Assembly: GCF_030814715.1 (NCBI RefSeq)
Contig: NZ_JAUSVO010000003.1
Coordinates: 248,001 to 312,000, forward strand
DNA from: Kaistia dalseonensis
GTDB lineage: Bacteria > Pseudomonadota > Alphaproteobacteria > Rhizobiales > Kaistiaceae
Reading direction: 5' to 3'
Length of the DNA stretch: 64,000 nt
The first letter of the stretch is position 1. The number at the start of each line of letters is the position of its first letter. The notes beneath the pieces were generated by a model. It saw only the letters and a program-made list of their open reading frames with translations. It made no database searches and was not told the DNA's origin. Position numbers and translations under genes: made by a program. Below are positions 41,618 to 50,331 of this stretch, one piece after another.

Positions 41618-42847
41618 ATGGCCGGACAGGCGATCGAAACCATCAACGAAGTCGGCGACGTCGCGTCCGGCCTGCCGGCTGGCTATGCGGCCGGTAACCA
41701 GAGCCTGGCGGTGAGCCTCGCCCGTGCCGAAGTCGATCAGCAGATCACCACGGCGCATGCCTATCCTCGCAGCGTCACCCGCGCGGTGCAGAACATCATG
41801 AGCCTCGCGACGATCGACGATGACAGTGCGGAGGAGTGCATCTATGCGCTGCCGCGCGGCGGGAAGCCGATCAAGGGTCCGAGCGTCCGTCTTGCCGAGA
41901 TCATCGCGAGCCAGTGGGGCAATTGCCGCGTCGGCGCCCGCGTGGTTCACGTCGACCGGATCGAGAAGTATGTCGAGGCCGAAGGCGTCTTCCATGACCT
42001 GGAGACCAACGCGGCGACGACGGCCCGCGTGCGGCGCCGGATATCGGACAAGCACGGCAAGCTGCTCAACGACGACATGATCGTCGTCACAGGCAACGCC
42101 GCGTGCTCGATCGCCAAGCGCAATGCGATCCTCGGCGCCGTCCCCAAGGCGGTCTGGCGCAAGGCTTATGCCGCTGTCGAGCAGGTGATCGCCGGGGACG
42201 TGAAGACGCTTGCCGAGCGGCGCGACCGCGCGATGAAGGCATTCGCAGCGTTCGGCGCGACGCCGGAGCAGGTGTTCGCCGCGCTCGGGATCGGCGGCAT
42301 CGACGATCTGACGCTGGAACACATGACCACGTTGATGGGCATGCACTCGGCGCTGAAGAGCGGCGAGGCCACGGCCGAGGAGATGTTCCCGAAGCAGCCG
42401 GCTCCCGGCGAGAAGCCGAAGAACCTCGCCGAAGGTCTCGACAAGCTCGCCAATGCCGGCAAGGTCGATAAAAAGCCGACCGCCCACGACGCCGATGGCG
42501 TGGTCATCGAAGACGAACAGCAATCCGCCGCAGCCGCCTCCCAGGCAGTGCCGGAGAAGGCCGAGGCCGGCGCGAAAGCCCCCCAGCGCCGCGCCTCGGC
42601 CGCCCCCGCCAAGACACAGCCGAAAGAGAGCGTGACCGCAGCCGCCGCCATGGATCGCGGCCGCGCCGATGCGCAGTCCGGCAAGGAGCGCAGCGAGGTT
42701 CCCGACGACATCATGGCCGCCGGTCGCGAGATCGTCGCCGCATGGTTCGCCGGCTTCGATGAAATCGCCGATGCGGCCGTCGACGAAGTGGTCGAGGCCG
42801 AAGATGCGGCTGCGGAAGCGAGCTTCGACTTTCCGGGAGATCGCTGA
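41618..42847 (+). CDS. Putative single-strand annealing protein
   Basis: A 409-residue protein from ATG 41618. The core (residues 20-220) is strongly conserved in Rhizobiales prophages: RSVTRAVQNIMSLATIDDDS, CIYALPRGGKPIKGPSVRLAE, ASQWGNCRVGARVVHVDR and GNAACSIAKRNAILGAVPK. The GPSVRLAE-WGN part recalls RecT/Rad52-like proteins. Its place after a YqaJ exonuclease is that of an SSAP. The C-terminal 130 residues are Ala/Glu/Lys-rich and low in complexity. The SSAP label is mainly inferred. Confidence 0.62.
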   Translation: MAGQAIETINEVGDVASGLPAGYAAGNQSLAVSLARAEVDQQITTAHAYPRSVTRAVQNIMSLATIDDDSAEECIYALPRGGKPIKGPSVRLAEIIASQWGNCRVGARVVHVDRIEKYVEAEGVFHDLETNAATTARVRRRISDKHGKLLNDDMIVVTGNAACSIAKRNAILGAVPKAVWRKAYAAVEQVIAGDVKTLAERRDRAMKAFAAFGATPEQVFAALGIGGIDDLTLEHMTTLMGMHSALKSGEATAEEMFPKQPAPGEKPKNLAEGLDKLANAGKVDKKPTAHDADGVVIEDEQQSAAAASQAVPEKAEAGAKAPQRRASAAPAKTQPKESVTAAAAMDRGRADAQSGKERSEVPDDIMAAGREIVAAWFAGFDEIADAAVDEVVEAEDAAAEASFDFPGDR

Positions 42848-42849
42848 TC

Positions 42850-43125
42850 ATGGCCGAACAGATCGATGATGGCGGCTCCGCGTTTCCGTTGGCCGCAACT
42901 GAGCATACGGTCGACCATCACGGCATGAGCCTGCGCGATTGGTTTGCTGGGCAGGCGCTGGCCGGTATCGGCGTGTGGATACCTCCTGCAGATTATGGGC
43001 CGTTTGATTGGGCCGATCGCACGGAGGTCACTGCGCTAAAGGCGAGATGGGCATATGCGCAGGCCGACGCCATGCTTGCCGTCCGCGCCGCCCTCTCCCA
43101 AGCCGAGGGAGGCCAGCATGAGTGA
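42850..43125 (+). CDS. Small phage protein with GMSLRDWFAGQAL motif
   Basis: A 91-residue protein. HHGMSLRDWFAGQALAGIGV is a motif seen in many phage early proteins without known function. The C-terminus is helical (KARWAYAQADAMLAVRAAL). It follows the annealing-protein gene after 2 bases. Confidence 0.65.
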   Translation: MAEQIDDGGSAFPLAATEHTVDHHGMSLRDWFAGQALAGIGVWIPPADYGPFDWADRTEVTALKARWAYAQADAMLAVRAALSQAEGGQHE

Positions 43126-43543
43126 CCTGCTGGGCGATTACGTCGCCATGCTCGAAGTGGAGGAAGAGCGAATTGGCCACCCGCCGACCGTGGCGGACAT
43201 GATCAGTGGGTGGAAAGCCGAGCGCACCGCCCGCCAAGAGGCCGAAGCCAAGCTCGCGGCGGCGGAGAATGAGCGGGACACGACGGCAACCGATAATTTC
43301 GACCGCATCTTGGACTTGGGCAAGGAGTTGGCCGAAGCCGAGGCGGAGATCGTACGGTTGCGGGAGGCGCTGAAGCCGTTCGCGGCGGAGGCCGCAGAGT
43401 GGGGCGACGGCGTTCCTGATGATCACCGGCCCGTCTTTGTCGAAATGGGCCACTGGGATGCGCGCTACTACGGCAGCGCGGCCAAATTCACGGTTGGCGA
43501 TCAGCGCCGTGCCCGCGCCGCCCTATCGGAGCCCAAGCCATGA
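43118..43543 (+). CDS. Coiled-coil phage protein, function unknown
   Basis: A 141-residue protein from ATG 43118. Coiled coil between about 30 and 90 (RTARQEAEAKLAAAENERD). The C-terminal FVEMGHWDARYYGSAAKFTV part looks folded. Overlaps its neighbours by 4-8 bases. Probable operon filler conserved in related prophages. Confidence 0.55.
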   Translation: MSDLLGDYVAMLEVEEERIGHPPTVADMISGWKAERTARQEAEAKLAAAENERDTTATDNFDRILDLGKELAEAEAEIVRLREALKPFAAEAAEWGDGVPDDHRPVFVEMGHWDARYYGSAAKFTVGDQRRARAALSEPKP

Positions 43544-43686
43544 ACGCGCACGCCTCCATCGCCCGCGCCATTGGCGAGACGACCTTGACCGAGGTCATCG
43601 ACCGCCTTCGGCACGGCACGATCTACGAGGATTACGACTGGCTAGCCGGTCTTGCAGGGCCGCTGTTCCGGGAGGCCGCAGAATGA
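43540..43686 (+). CDS. 48-residue phage protein
   Basis: ATG 43540 overlaps the preceding stop (ATGA) and its own stop overlaps the next ATG (43683). Sequence MNAHASIARAIGETTLTEV and IYEDYDWLAGLAGPLFRE. Helical and acidic. Too short for many gene finders, but the overlaps on both sides support translation. Confidence 0.55.
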   Translation: MNAHASIARAIGETTLTEVIDRLRHGTIYEDYDWLAGLAGPLFREAAE

Positions 43687-44156
43687 CGCAGCCCTTCCTG
43701 ATCGGCGAAGGCTGGATCGAAGTGCGCGACGGGGACGCCAGCGCCCGCGCGATGTTCGAGCGCCACTACAGCGCGCAACGCAATCTTCTGCGCCGACGCG
43801 CGCGACGGACGAAGCTGATTGTCGGCCCGGGCTTCAAGCTGGTCTTAATCCGAGCTGATGCGGCTTCCGTGTGCGCTTGGCGCAAGGCCATCCGTGACGA
43901 TGGACAGACAGGCGTGGAATGCACGGTCTATCGCCGCGAGCAAGGCGAACTGGCGAGCGACCTGCTCCGCAGCGCCATGGCGATCGTGTGGGACCGGTGG
44001 CCCGGCGAAAGGCTGTTCACCTTTGTAGACCCGATGCTGGTGAAGCCGACCATTCGTACCGGCCGTCCGACCTGGGGCCACTGCTTCTATCTCGCCGGAT
44101 GGCGCTTCGCCGGCATTAGCAAGAAGCGCTTTCACATCCTCGAGGCGACGCCATGA
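43683..44156 (+). CDS. GNAT-fold protein, Mom-like
   Basis: A 157-residue protein from ATG 43683. ARAMFERHYSAQRNLL begins the fold and WPGERLFTFVDPMLVKPTI with GHCFYLAGWRFAGISKKRF ends it, resembling the final strands of phage GNAT proteins related to Mu Mom (YVNP...CFKKAGWR). Mom modifies adenine in DNA. If this is similar, it could protect phage DNA. The link is based on the pattern only. Confidence 0.52.
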   Translation: MTQPFLIGEGWIEVRDGDASARAMFERHYSAQRNLLRRRARRTKLIVGPGFKLVLIRADAASVCAWRKAIRDDGQTGVECTVYRREQGELASDLLRSAMAIVWDRWPGERLFTFVDPMLVKPTIRTGRPTWGHCFYLAGWRFAGISKKRFHILEATP

Positions 44157-45871
44157 CCAGCCCCATTCCCGCCGCAGCTCTGGACGAGGCTCTTTCGATC
44201 ATCGGCACCACCGGAGCCGGGAAAACCTATGTTGCCAAAGGCATCGTTGAGCAACTGCTGTGGCAGGATCATCGCATCTGCATCATCGACCCGCTCGATG
44301 TCTGGTACGGGCTGCGCACCACCTCCGGCGGCGACCAGCCGGCCTTCCCCGTCGTCGTCTTCGGTGGAGAACATGCCGACATACCGATTGAAGGCGTTGA
44401 TGGCGGCGACCTCGGCAGGCTGATCGCTGGCGGTAGCGTTCGAGCGTCGATCATCTGCACCGCCGAAATGACCGGCGGCGAGACGGCCAAATTTATGACG
44501 CCGTTCTTCGAAGCACTTTACTCGCGAAACAGGATCGCTCTGCATCTCGTGGTCGATGAGGCTGACGCCTTTGCGCCGCAAAACCCGATGCCTGAGCAGG
44601 CGCGAATGAAGGGCGCGATGGACAAGATCGCGCGCCGTGGCCGAGTGAGAGGCTTTCGTCTGCTGACAATCACGCAGCGGCCGGCTGTGCTCGACAAGAG
44701 CGTCATGTCGATGAACAAGTCGCTCGTCGCGATGCAACTGACCAGTCCCCAGGATCGCAAGGCGCTTCAGGATTGGGTCAAAGGTAACGCCGACGAGGAT
44801 GCAGCAAGAGACGTGCTCCGGAGCCTGCCGAAACTCGCGCGCGGTGAAGGCTGGATATGGTCGCCGCAGCTCGACGTGCTCGATCGCGTCACCTTTCCAT
44901 CGATCACGACGCTCGATACCAGTCGCACGCCGGAGCACGGCGAGGCGGTCGTCGAGGCGCGCGCGGCGGCCGCCGTCGATATCGAGGCCATCCGGAGGGC
45001 CATGTTAAGATTTTCGACCATCCCGGATGGCGAGAAAACTTCACATGGCGCTCGCGACGCCTTGAAGGCCGTTGGCGAGACCGCAGCCGGCATGGCGCAG
45101 CAGGTGAAGGACGCCGAGGAGCGGGGCTATCAGCGCGGGCTCGCTGAGGGCGAGGCGCTGGGCTACCGGCGCGGCCAGGCGCTGCAGCTGACACGCATGC
45201 GCTCGGCGCTCGACGCGCTGCGAATCGATGAGATACCAGCGGGCTCGCCCGTCCCCGATGCCGGTCTGTCGGATCAGGTTGCGGTGACTGCCGCCGCCCT
45301 GACGCGGCATCGCAAGGACGCAGGCCCCGCGGGGAACGACCGTCAACAACCCGACCGCCGGCCCCATCCCTCCGCAGAGGCGAGCGCGGAGGGAACCCTC
45401 AACAGCGCGGCGCGCAAGATGCTTGCCGTGCTCGACACCAGCCCGCCGGTGCGGCGCACCTGGACCCAAGTCGCGACGCTAGCTGGCCTGAAGGCGCGCG
45501 GCGGCCACTACAACGCCGGCCGGAAGGCACTTATCGACGGCGGGATGATCCGCGACGTCGGCGGCCTGATCGAACACGCCGCGCCGACGCCCGGCGCACG
45601 GCCTCCTGCGACAGCGGCTGAGGTCGTCGACATCTGGGCAGGCGTGTTGTCAGGGGCGGCGCCGAAGATCCTGCGGTTTCTGTTCGGCGAGACGAGCGAC
45701 GGCCTTGGAACGCGTCAAGGCTCGCGCGAATGGATCGCCGAACAGCTCGGCATGCAGCCGCGCGGCGGACATTGGAACGCCGCATGGAAAGAGCTTCGCG
45801 ACAACGGCCTAGTCGAGATCAACGGCACCACAGTGCGGCTGCACCCGGCAATCTTCGGAGGCCGCTCATGA
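44153..45871 (+). CDS. HerA/DUF87-like ATPase with two winged-helix repeats
   Basis: A 572-residue protein. Walker A GTTGAGKT (18-25), Walker B HLVVDEAD (131-138) and the sensor-like LLTITQRP. The ATPase is a HerA/FtsK-like motor for DNA. A coiled coil lies around 300-345. The C-terminus has two related winged-helix modules, one with LKARGGHYNAGRKALIDGG, the second with MQPRGGHWNAAWKELRDNG, so an internal duplication. No NurA nuclease is encoded beside it. A role in DNA processing or host takeover is possible. Confidence 0.75.
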   Translation: MTSPIPAAALDEALSIIGTTGAGKTYVAKGIVEQLLWQDHRICIIDPLDVWYGLRTTSGGDQPAFPVVVFGGEHADIPIEGVDGGDLGRLIAGGSVRASIICTAEMTGGETAKFMTPFFEALYSRNRIALHLVVDEADAFAPQNPMPEQARMKGAMDKIARRGRVRGFRLLTITQRPAVLDKSVMSMNKSLVAMQLTSPQDRKALQDWVKGNADEDAARDVLRSLPKLARGEGWIWSPQLDVLDRVTFPSITTLDTSRTPEHGEAVVEARAAAAVDIEAIRRAMLRFSTIPDGEKTSHGARDALKAVGETAAGMAQQVKDAEERGYQRGLAEGEALGYRRGQALQLTRMRSALDALRIDEIPAGSPVPDAGLSDQVAVTAAALTRHRKDAGPAGNDRQQPDRRPHPSAEASAEGTLNSAARKMLAVLDTSPPVRRTWTQVATLAGLKARGGHYNAGRKALIDGGMIRDVGGLIEHAAPTPGARPPATAAEVVDIWAGVLSGAAPKILRFLFGETSDGLGTRQGSREWIAEQLGMQPRGGHWNAAWKELRDNGLVEINGTTVRLHPAIFGGRS

Positions 45872-45907
45872 TCCGCGCGCGCGACGAGGCATTGAAGGAG
45901 ATCGGAA

Positions 45908-46558
45908 ATGGCTGACGACATGAGCACGGATCAGAAGAGCGCGTGGAAGCGGGACGACCGGCCATCTCGCCACGGTTGGGCGCCGGGCGACTATCTCAGC
46001 CAATGCCGGCGTTGCGCCATTGCATTCCTTGGCGCCAAGCGCGCGTGGACCTGTGCGGACTGTGCCTACGCGGAGCCGGACGCCGCCCCAGAGTGCCCAA
46101 TATGCGGCGCCAGCGACAGCCGCGCTCTCGAACCCGACCCCCGCATTGCCGAGCTTGAGGCCCGCGCCGAGAAGGCTGAAGCGGAGCGAGATAGGCTGGC
46201 CGGCCCGACCGAGGCCATCAATGCGACGCTTGACCGTCTTGCCGCCGAGTACGCCGTTGCGGCCGTAGACGCGACGCCAGCCCATCTTGAGCGGTGTGTG
46301 GCGCAGCTTCGCAACATCATGCTCATGACGGCTGTGGTTCTGGCGCAGCCGTACAAGAAGAGCGCCGAGGCCGCCGAAGCCGACCTCGCCCTTCCCGCCC
46401 TCCTGAAGTCGATCGACGCGCTGCTTGACGCGATCACCTATGACGATAGCGGATCGATGGGCCGGGGCGGCAATGGCGGCCTGATCTCGCGCGAGACCAT
46501 CCGCAAATGCGACGAGCTGAGGCTCGCGCGGCTGCCATTCAGCAGCTCGGCCGGCTGA
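45908..46558 (+). CDS. Zinc-ribbon and coiled-coil phage protein
   Basis: A 216-residue protein. The N-terminus (RHGWAPGDYLSQCRRCAIAF, WTCADCAYAE, ECPICGASD) has three Cys pairs typical of zinc ribbons in phage regulators. Residues 75-105 are a coiled coil. The C-terminal half is helical. A 15-codon reading frame at 45868-45915 overlaps its start and may couple translation to the ATPase gene. Confidence 0.6.
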   Translation: MADDMSTDQKSAWKRDDRPSRHGWAPGDYLSQCRRCAIAFLGAKRAWTCADCAYAEPDAAPECPICGASDSRALEPDPRIAELEARAEKAEAERDRLAGPTEAINATLDRLAAEYAVAAVDATPAHLERCVAQLRNIMLMTAVVLAQPYKKSAEAAEADLALPALLKSIDALLDAITYDDSGSMGRGGNGGLISRETIRKCDELRLARLPFSSSAG

Positions 46559-46740
46559 TGTCTCTTCGCCAACCCTTGCAGGATCCGGCGAAGGAGGCGT
46601 TAATCACCTTCGTTCGAGCCTTGGCGAGACGCCAGGCACGGCTGGATGCGATAGAGGCCGGCGAGGCGACAGAGGAAGATTTCCATGAGCGGGCGGCGGG
46701 CGGTAACCTACGCCAGATTTTCAACGGAGCTGCAAAGTGA
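46558..46740 (+). CDS. Small helical protein upstream of the integrase
   Basis: A 60-residue protein from ATG 46558 (TGATG overlap). EALITFVRALARRQARLDAI is a basic helix and ATEEDFHERAAGGN an acidic end. It overlaps the integrase start by 56 bases, so both are translated from one RNA. Proteins of this kind precede serine recombinases in other Rhizobiales prophages; a recombination directionality factor is possible but untested. Confidence 0.58.
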   Translation: MSLRQPLQDPAKEALITFVRALARRQARLDAIEAGEATEEDFHERAAGGNLRQIFNGAAK

Positions 46741-48280
46741 TCGCTCGATCGAGGATCAACAGGCACTCTGCCATGCTTACGCCACCCGGAACAGCCTGAC
46801 GGTCATTGCCGACTATGCCGATCGCGCCCGCTCCGGCGCATCGATTATCGGCCGCGAAGGCCTGATCGCCATGATGGAGGCAGCCCGCGACCGGCACTTT
46901 GACGTGCTGGTCGTCGAAGCGCTCGACCGCATTTCCCGCGACATGGAGGATCTGGCGGCGCTGCATAAGCGACTGAGCTTCGCCGGCATTGACATCGTGG
47001 CCGTGCATGAGGGCAAGGCCGATACGCTGACGATCGGCCTGCGCGGCCTCATTGGCCAGATGTTTCGTGAGGACAATGTCCATAAGGTGCGCCGCGGTAT
47101 GGCTGGCGTGGTCCGCGATGGCCGCCACGCTGGCGGTCGCGCCTATGGCTATCGGCCGATCGCGGGGCGCCCCGGCGAGCTCGAGATCGTCGAGACCGAG
47201 GCTGCTATCATCCGCCAGATCTTCGAGGCCTATGCGGCAGGGGAATCGCCCCGCGCGATTGCCGGCCGGCTCAATGCGGAGGGCGTCCCGCCGCCGCGCG
47301 GCCAGCGCTGGAACGCATCGACGATCAACGGATCGCGACAGCGCGCCACGGGCATTATCCAGAACGCGCTCTATGGCGGCGAGATTGTATGGAATCGCGT
47401 GCGCATGGTGCGTGATCCGGAAACGGGGCGTCGCGTCTCTCGCATGAATGCCGAGGACGAATTCCAGCGCGCGCCGGCTCCGCATCTGAAGATCATAGAC
47501 GACGACATTGTCCGCTTGGCACGCAATCGGAAACTGTCGCGGTCGACGCAACAGCCGCGCGGCCGACAGTCAAAGCGCCTCCTGTCTGGGCTGCTGCGCT
47601 GTGGCGCATGTGGCGGCGGCATGACGTCGGTTGGCAGCGATCGAGTCGGCCATCGCGTCATGTGCTCGACGCATAGGGAGAGCGGCGCATGCGAGAACAG
47701 CGCGCGCTATTACGTCGAGAAGATCGAGGCGGCAGTGCTTCGCGGGCTCGGCCATGCGCTGGCGGATCCAGAGCTCGTGCGCGCCTATGTGGAAGCCTAT
47801 CGCGAGGAGCGGCAGCGGGCGGCGGCCCATGCGCGCAATCGCCGGGCAGGGATCGAGCGGCGCATTGCCGACGCCGGCAGCGCCCTCGCGCGCCTCGTTG
47901 ACGCCGTAGCGGATGGCATGCTGACCAAAGAGGATGTTGCCGATCGAACAGCGGCGTTGCGTCAGCAAAAGCGCGAGGCAGAGGCGGAACTTGCCCTTGC
48001 GGCCGAGCCGACCAAGGTTGTCGAGCTTCATCCCCAGGCCATTCGGCGCTTTGCCGAAAATATCCAGACGCTCGGCGATGTCCTGACGGCGCGAGGCCAA
48101 CCCGATCAGGCCATGATCGCGCAGTTCCGACAACTTGTTGAGAGTGTCGTGGTCTCGCCACGAAAGGCCGGAGAACCCTACGAAGTATGGCCCATGGGCC
48201 ACCTCGCCGCCCTGATGGGGCTGTCGGCCGAATTGGTGGTAGCGGAGGAGGGACTTGAACCCCCGACACGCGGATTATGA
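46685..48280 (+). CDS. Large serine recombinase (phage integrase)
   Basis: A 531-residue protein. The catalytic domain (1-150) has TYARFSTELQSDRS with Ser13 and DRISRD. A recombinase domain follows (about 155-260; GRAYGYRPIAGRPGEL, INGSRQRATGIIQNALYGG). The zinc ribbon has Cys306, Cys309, Cys327 and Cys336. A coiled coil covers about 370-430. The last ~14 residues (VVAEEGLEPPTRGL) are encoded by the antisense of the tRNA-Met gene, with the stop inside the anticodon arm. It catalyses integration at the tRNA and, with a partner, excision. Confidence 0.92.
   Translation: MSGRRAVTYARFSTELQSDRSIEDQQALCHAYATRNSLTVIADYADRARSGASIIGREGLIAMMEAARDRHFDVLVVEALDRISRDMEDLAALHKRLSFAGIDIVAVHEGKADTLTIGLRGLIGQMFREDNVHKVRRGMAGVVRDGRHAGGRAYGYRPIAGRPGELEIVETEAAIIRQIFEAYAAGESPRAIAGRLNAEGVPPPRGQRWNASTINGSRQRATGIIQNALYGGEIVWNRVRMVRDPETGRRVSRMNAEDEFQRAPAPHLKIIDDDIVRLARNRKLSRSTQQPRGRQSKRLLSGLLRCGACGGGMTSVGSDRVGHRVMCSTHRESGACENSARYYVEKIEAAVLRGLGHALADPELVRAYVEAYREERQRAAAHARNRRAGIERRIADAGSALARLVDAVADGMLTKEDVADRTAALRQQKREAEAELALAAEPTKVVELHPQAIRRFAENIQTLGDVLTARGQPDQAMIAQFRQLVESVVVSPRKAGEPYEVWPMGHLAALMGLSAELVVAEEGLEPPTRGL
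48237..48280. other. Prophage attachment site (right end)
   Basis: The 3' part of tRNA-Met overlaps the last codons and stop of the integrase gene. The phage lies on the left side, so crossover must have taken place in this segment or just left of it. The matching copy of the core should be left of position 1. The exact crossover point cannot be seen from one end. Confidence 0.7.
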
Positions 48281-48313
48281 TTCCGCTGCTCTAACCAGCT
48301 GAGCTACTCCGCC
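48237..48313 (-). tRNA. tRNA-Met (CAT), elongator type
   Basis: A 77-nt cloverleaf with encoded CCA (48239-48237). Anticodon loop ATCATAA carries CAT and the stem is GCGGA/TCCGC, not the GGG/CCC of initiators. The D arm GCTCAGCTGGTTAGAGC and T arm GGGGGTTCAAGTCCC, read without break, are canonical. Its own promoter lies at 48396-48367. The prophage joins at its 3' side and leaves the gene intact. Confidence 0.93.
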
Positions 48314-48366
48314 CCAAGGCCTGCGGCCTGACAACGACCCGTCACCGGATCGTTGTGGACGCGCAG

Positions 48367-48396
48367 CTTATAGGAAGCGCGGGGAAGGCCTGTCAA
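48367..48396 (-). promoter_or_regulatory. tRNA-Met promoter
   Basis: Reading leftward: TTGACA (48396-48391), 18-bp spacer, TATAAG (48372-48367). A near-consensus sigma-70 promoter about 55 bp before the tRNA 5' end. The leader between contains an inverted repeat (CAACGA ... TCGTTG, about 48330-48353). Confidence 0.8.
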
Positions 48397-48435
48397 GCAT
48401 GGTGGCGCAAATGCCCACCATGACGTGATCGTTCC

Positions 48436-49131
48436 TCAGACCCGCTCGAAGACGAGCAGGGTGAAGAAACCGATCGGGCCGATGCGGCGACGATCCACGA
48501 GGCGCAGGTCGCTGCGGCCGAGAATGCGATCGACCGAGAAATCCATGTGCCAGCCGAGCGAGGACGAGAGCGGCGCCATCTTCTCGCCGAACCATTTGCG
48601 CCAGCCCTTCTGGTCGGCGAAATGGCTGACCAGCACCACGGCGCCGCCGGGCTTCGTAACGCGGGCGAGCTCCGACATGACGGCCTGCGGATCGGGCACG
48701 ACGGTCAGCACGAACATGGCGACCGACGCGTCGAAGCTGGCATCGGCGGCGCTCAAATCACCGGCATCGGCTTCTTCGAGCGCGACGATATTGGTGAGCC
48801 GGTCCTTGCGGACGCGTTCGCGCGCGACATCGAGCATGTCCGGGCTCAGATCGATGCCCGTGATGCGATGGTCGGTCTTGTAGTGCGGCAGCGATATGCC
48901 GGTGCCGACGCCGCATTCGAGCAAATGGCTCGGCGGCAGTTCATTCAGGAATGCCACCGCCGCGCGGCGGCCGGAATCGAAGACATAGCCGAAGACCCAG
49001 TCATAGACCGGCGCCCAGCGCGCATAGGCCGTCTTCACGGCCGTCTCGTCGATCCGCGAGGACTTGCGGCTCGCACGCCCCGTGGAAAACGACTTCCACT
49101 TTCGCGCCACGTCTTCGAAAAAATCCGGCAT
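48436..49131 (-). CDS. Class I SAM-dependent methyltransferase
   Basis: A 231-residue enzyme. Motif I LLECGVGTGISL (70-81), then ITGIDLSPDML, post-motif ASVAMFVLTVVPDP and LARVTKPGGAVVLVSHF. The layout is close to the bacterial PmtA phosphatidylethanolamine N-methyltransferases (Rhodobacter type), which make phosphatidylcholine. The family is too similar to ubiquinone methyltransferases for a firm choice. It is first on the chromosome side of the attachment site and is downstream of mnmA. Confidence 0.72.
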   Translation of the reverse strand: MPDFFEDVARKWKSFSTGRASRKSSRIDETAVKTAYARWAPVYDWVFGYVFDSGRRAAVAFLNELPPSHLLECGVGTGISLPHYKTDHRITGIDLSPDMLDVARERVRKDRLTNIVALEEADAGDLSAADASFDASVAMFVLTVVPDPQAVMSELARVTKPGGAVVLVSHFADQKGWRKWFGEKMAPLSSSLGWHMDFSVDRILGRSDLRLVDRRRIGPIGFFTLLVFERV

Positions 49132-49140
49132 GTCTCTCCC

Positions 49141-50331
49141 TCAGATAGCTACGCCTTGAGGCTCAACGAGCCGCCGCAGCGCACGTTCCGCTTCGCCCGC
49201 GCGCTCGGTGCGGCCGATCCAGCCACCGCCCAGCACGCGCGCGCCCTCGCCTTCGCCCGCATAGAACACGCAGGCCTGACCGGGCGCGACGCCCGTCTCG
49301 CCGCCGAGCAGATCGACCAGCGTTTCCCCATCGCGCCGCATCAGCAGCGCCGCCTGGGGCGCGCGCGTCGAACGCACGCGGGCGTAGATCTCGAGCCCAT
49401 CCTCGCCGATCGCGTCGAGCGGCTGGTCGCCCAGCCAGTTGACGTTGCGCAGCACCAGACGCTTGGCGGCCAATGCCTCGCGCGGACCGACGATGACGCG
49501 GCTGCGCTCGGCATCGAGATGGATGACGTAGAGCGGTTCGCCGAACGCCACCCCAATGCCGCGACGCTGGCCTACCGTATAATGGATGATGCCTTCATGA
49601 CGGCCGACGACCCGGCCATCGATGTGGACGATATCGCCCGCTTCCGCCGCGCCCGGCTTCAGCCGCTCGATCACGTCGGAATATTTGCCGCTCGGCACGA
49701 AGCAGATGTCCTGGCTGTCGTGCTTGTCGGCGATCTCGAGCCCGAGATCGCGCGCGATCGCCCGTGTCTCCGGCTTGGTCAAGCCGCCGAGCGGAAAGCG
49801 GATGAAGTCGAGCTGTTCCGGCGTGGTCGCGAAGAGAAAATAGCTCTGGTCGCGGTCGAGATCGGCCGGCCGATACATGGCGCGCCCGCCGCCGACCAGC
49901 GGCCGGGTCGTGACGTAATGGCCTGTCGCGAGCGCCGCAGCGCCCAGTTCGCGCGCGGTCGTCAGCAGGTCAGAGAACTTGACCGTCTGGTTGCACGAGA
50001 CACAGGGGATCGGCGTCTCGCCGGCGATGTAGCTCTCGGCAAAGCTGTCGATGACGGCCTTGCGGAAGCGCTCTTCATAATCGAGCACATAATGGGGAAT
50101 ATCGAGCCGCTCGGCGACGCGGCGGGCATCATGGATGTCCTGGCCGGCGCAGCAGGCGCCCTTGCGATGCGTGGCGGCGCCATGGTCGTAGAGCTGGAGC
50201 GTCATGCCGACGACATCGTAGCCTTGCCGCTTCAGCAGCCCCGCGACGACGGACGAATCGACACCGCCCGACATGGCGACGACGATGCGCGTATCTTCTG
50301 GGCGTCCGGGAAGATCGAGGCTGTTGAACAT
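49141..50331 (-). CDS. mnmA: tRNA-specific 2-thiouridylase MnmA
   Basis: A 396-residue enzyme from ATG 50331. PP-loop [11 protein letters not shown] (19-29), catalytic Cys110 in [15 protein letters not shown] at 137-139 and the second catalytic Cys210 in [13 protein letters not shown]. Spacing matches E. coli C102/C199. It thiolates U34 of tRNA-Lys, Glu and Gln. A longer frame to 50388 lacks family similarity. Confidence 0.95.
   Translation of the reverse strand: MFNSLDLPGRPEDTRIVVAMSGGVDSSVVAGLLKRQGYDVVGMTLQLYDHGAATHRKGACCAGQDIHDARRVAERLDIPHYVLDYEERFRKAVIDSFAESYIAGETPIPCVSCNQTVKFSDLLTTARELGAAALATGHYVTTRPLVGGGRAMYRPADLDRDQSYFLFATTPEQLDFIRFPLGGLTKPETRAIARDLGLEIADKHDSQDICFVPSGKYSDVIERLKPGAAEAGDIVHIDGRVVGRHEGIIHYTVGQRRGIGVAFGEPLYVIHLDAERSRVIVGPREALAAKRLVLRNVNWLGDQPLDAIGEDGLEIYARVRSTRAPQAALLMRRDGETLVDLLGGETGVAPGQACVFYAGEGEGARVLGGGWIGRTERAGEAERALRRLVEPQGVAI

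Noticed and set aside
48330-48353. Inverted repeat in the tRNA-Met leader as an attachment or terminator site
   Set aside because: It lacks a T-run and lies on the chromosome side of the tRNA; probably only a leader hairpin.
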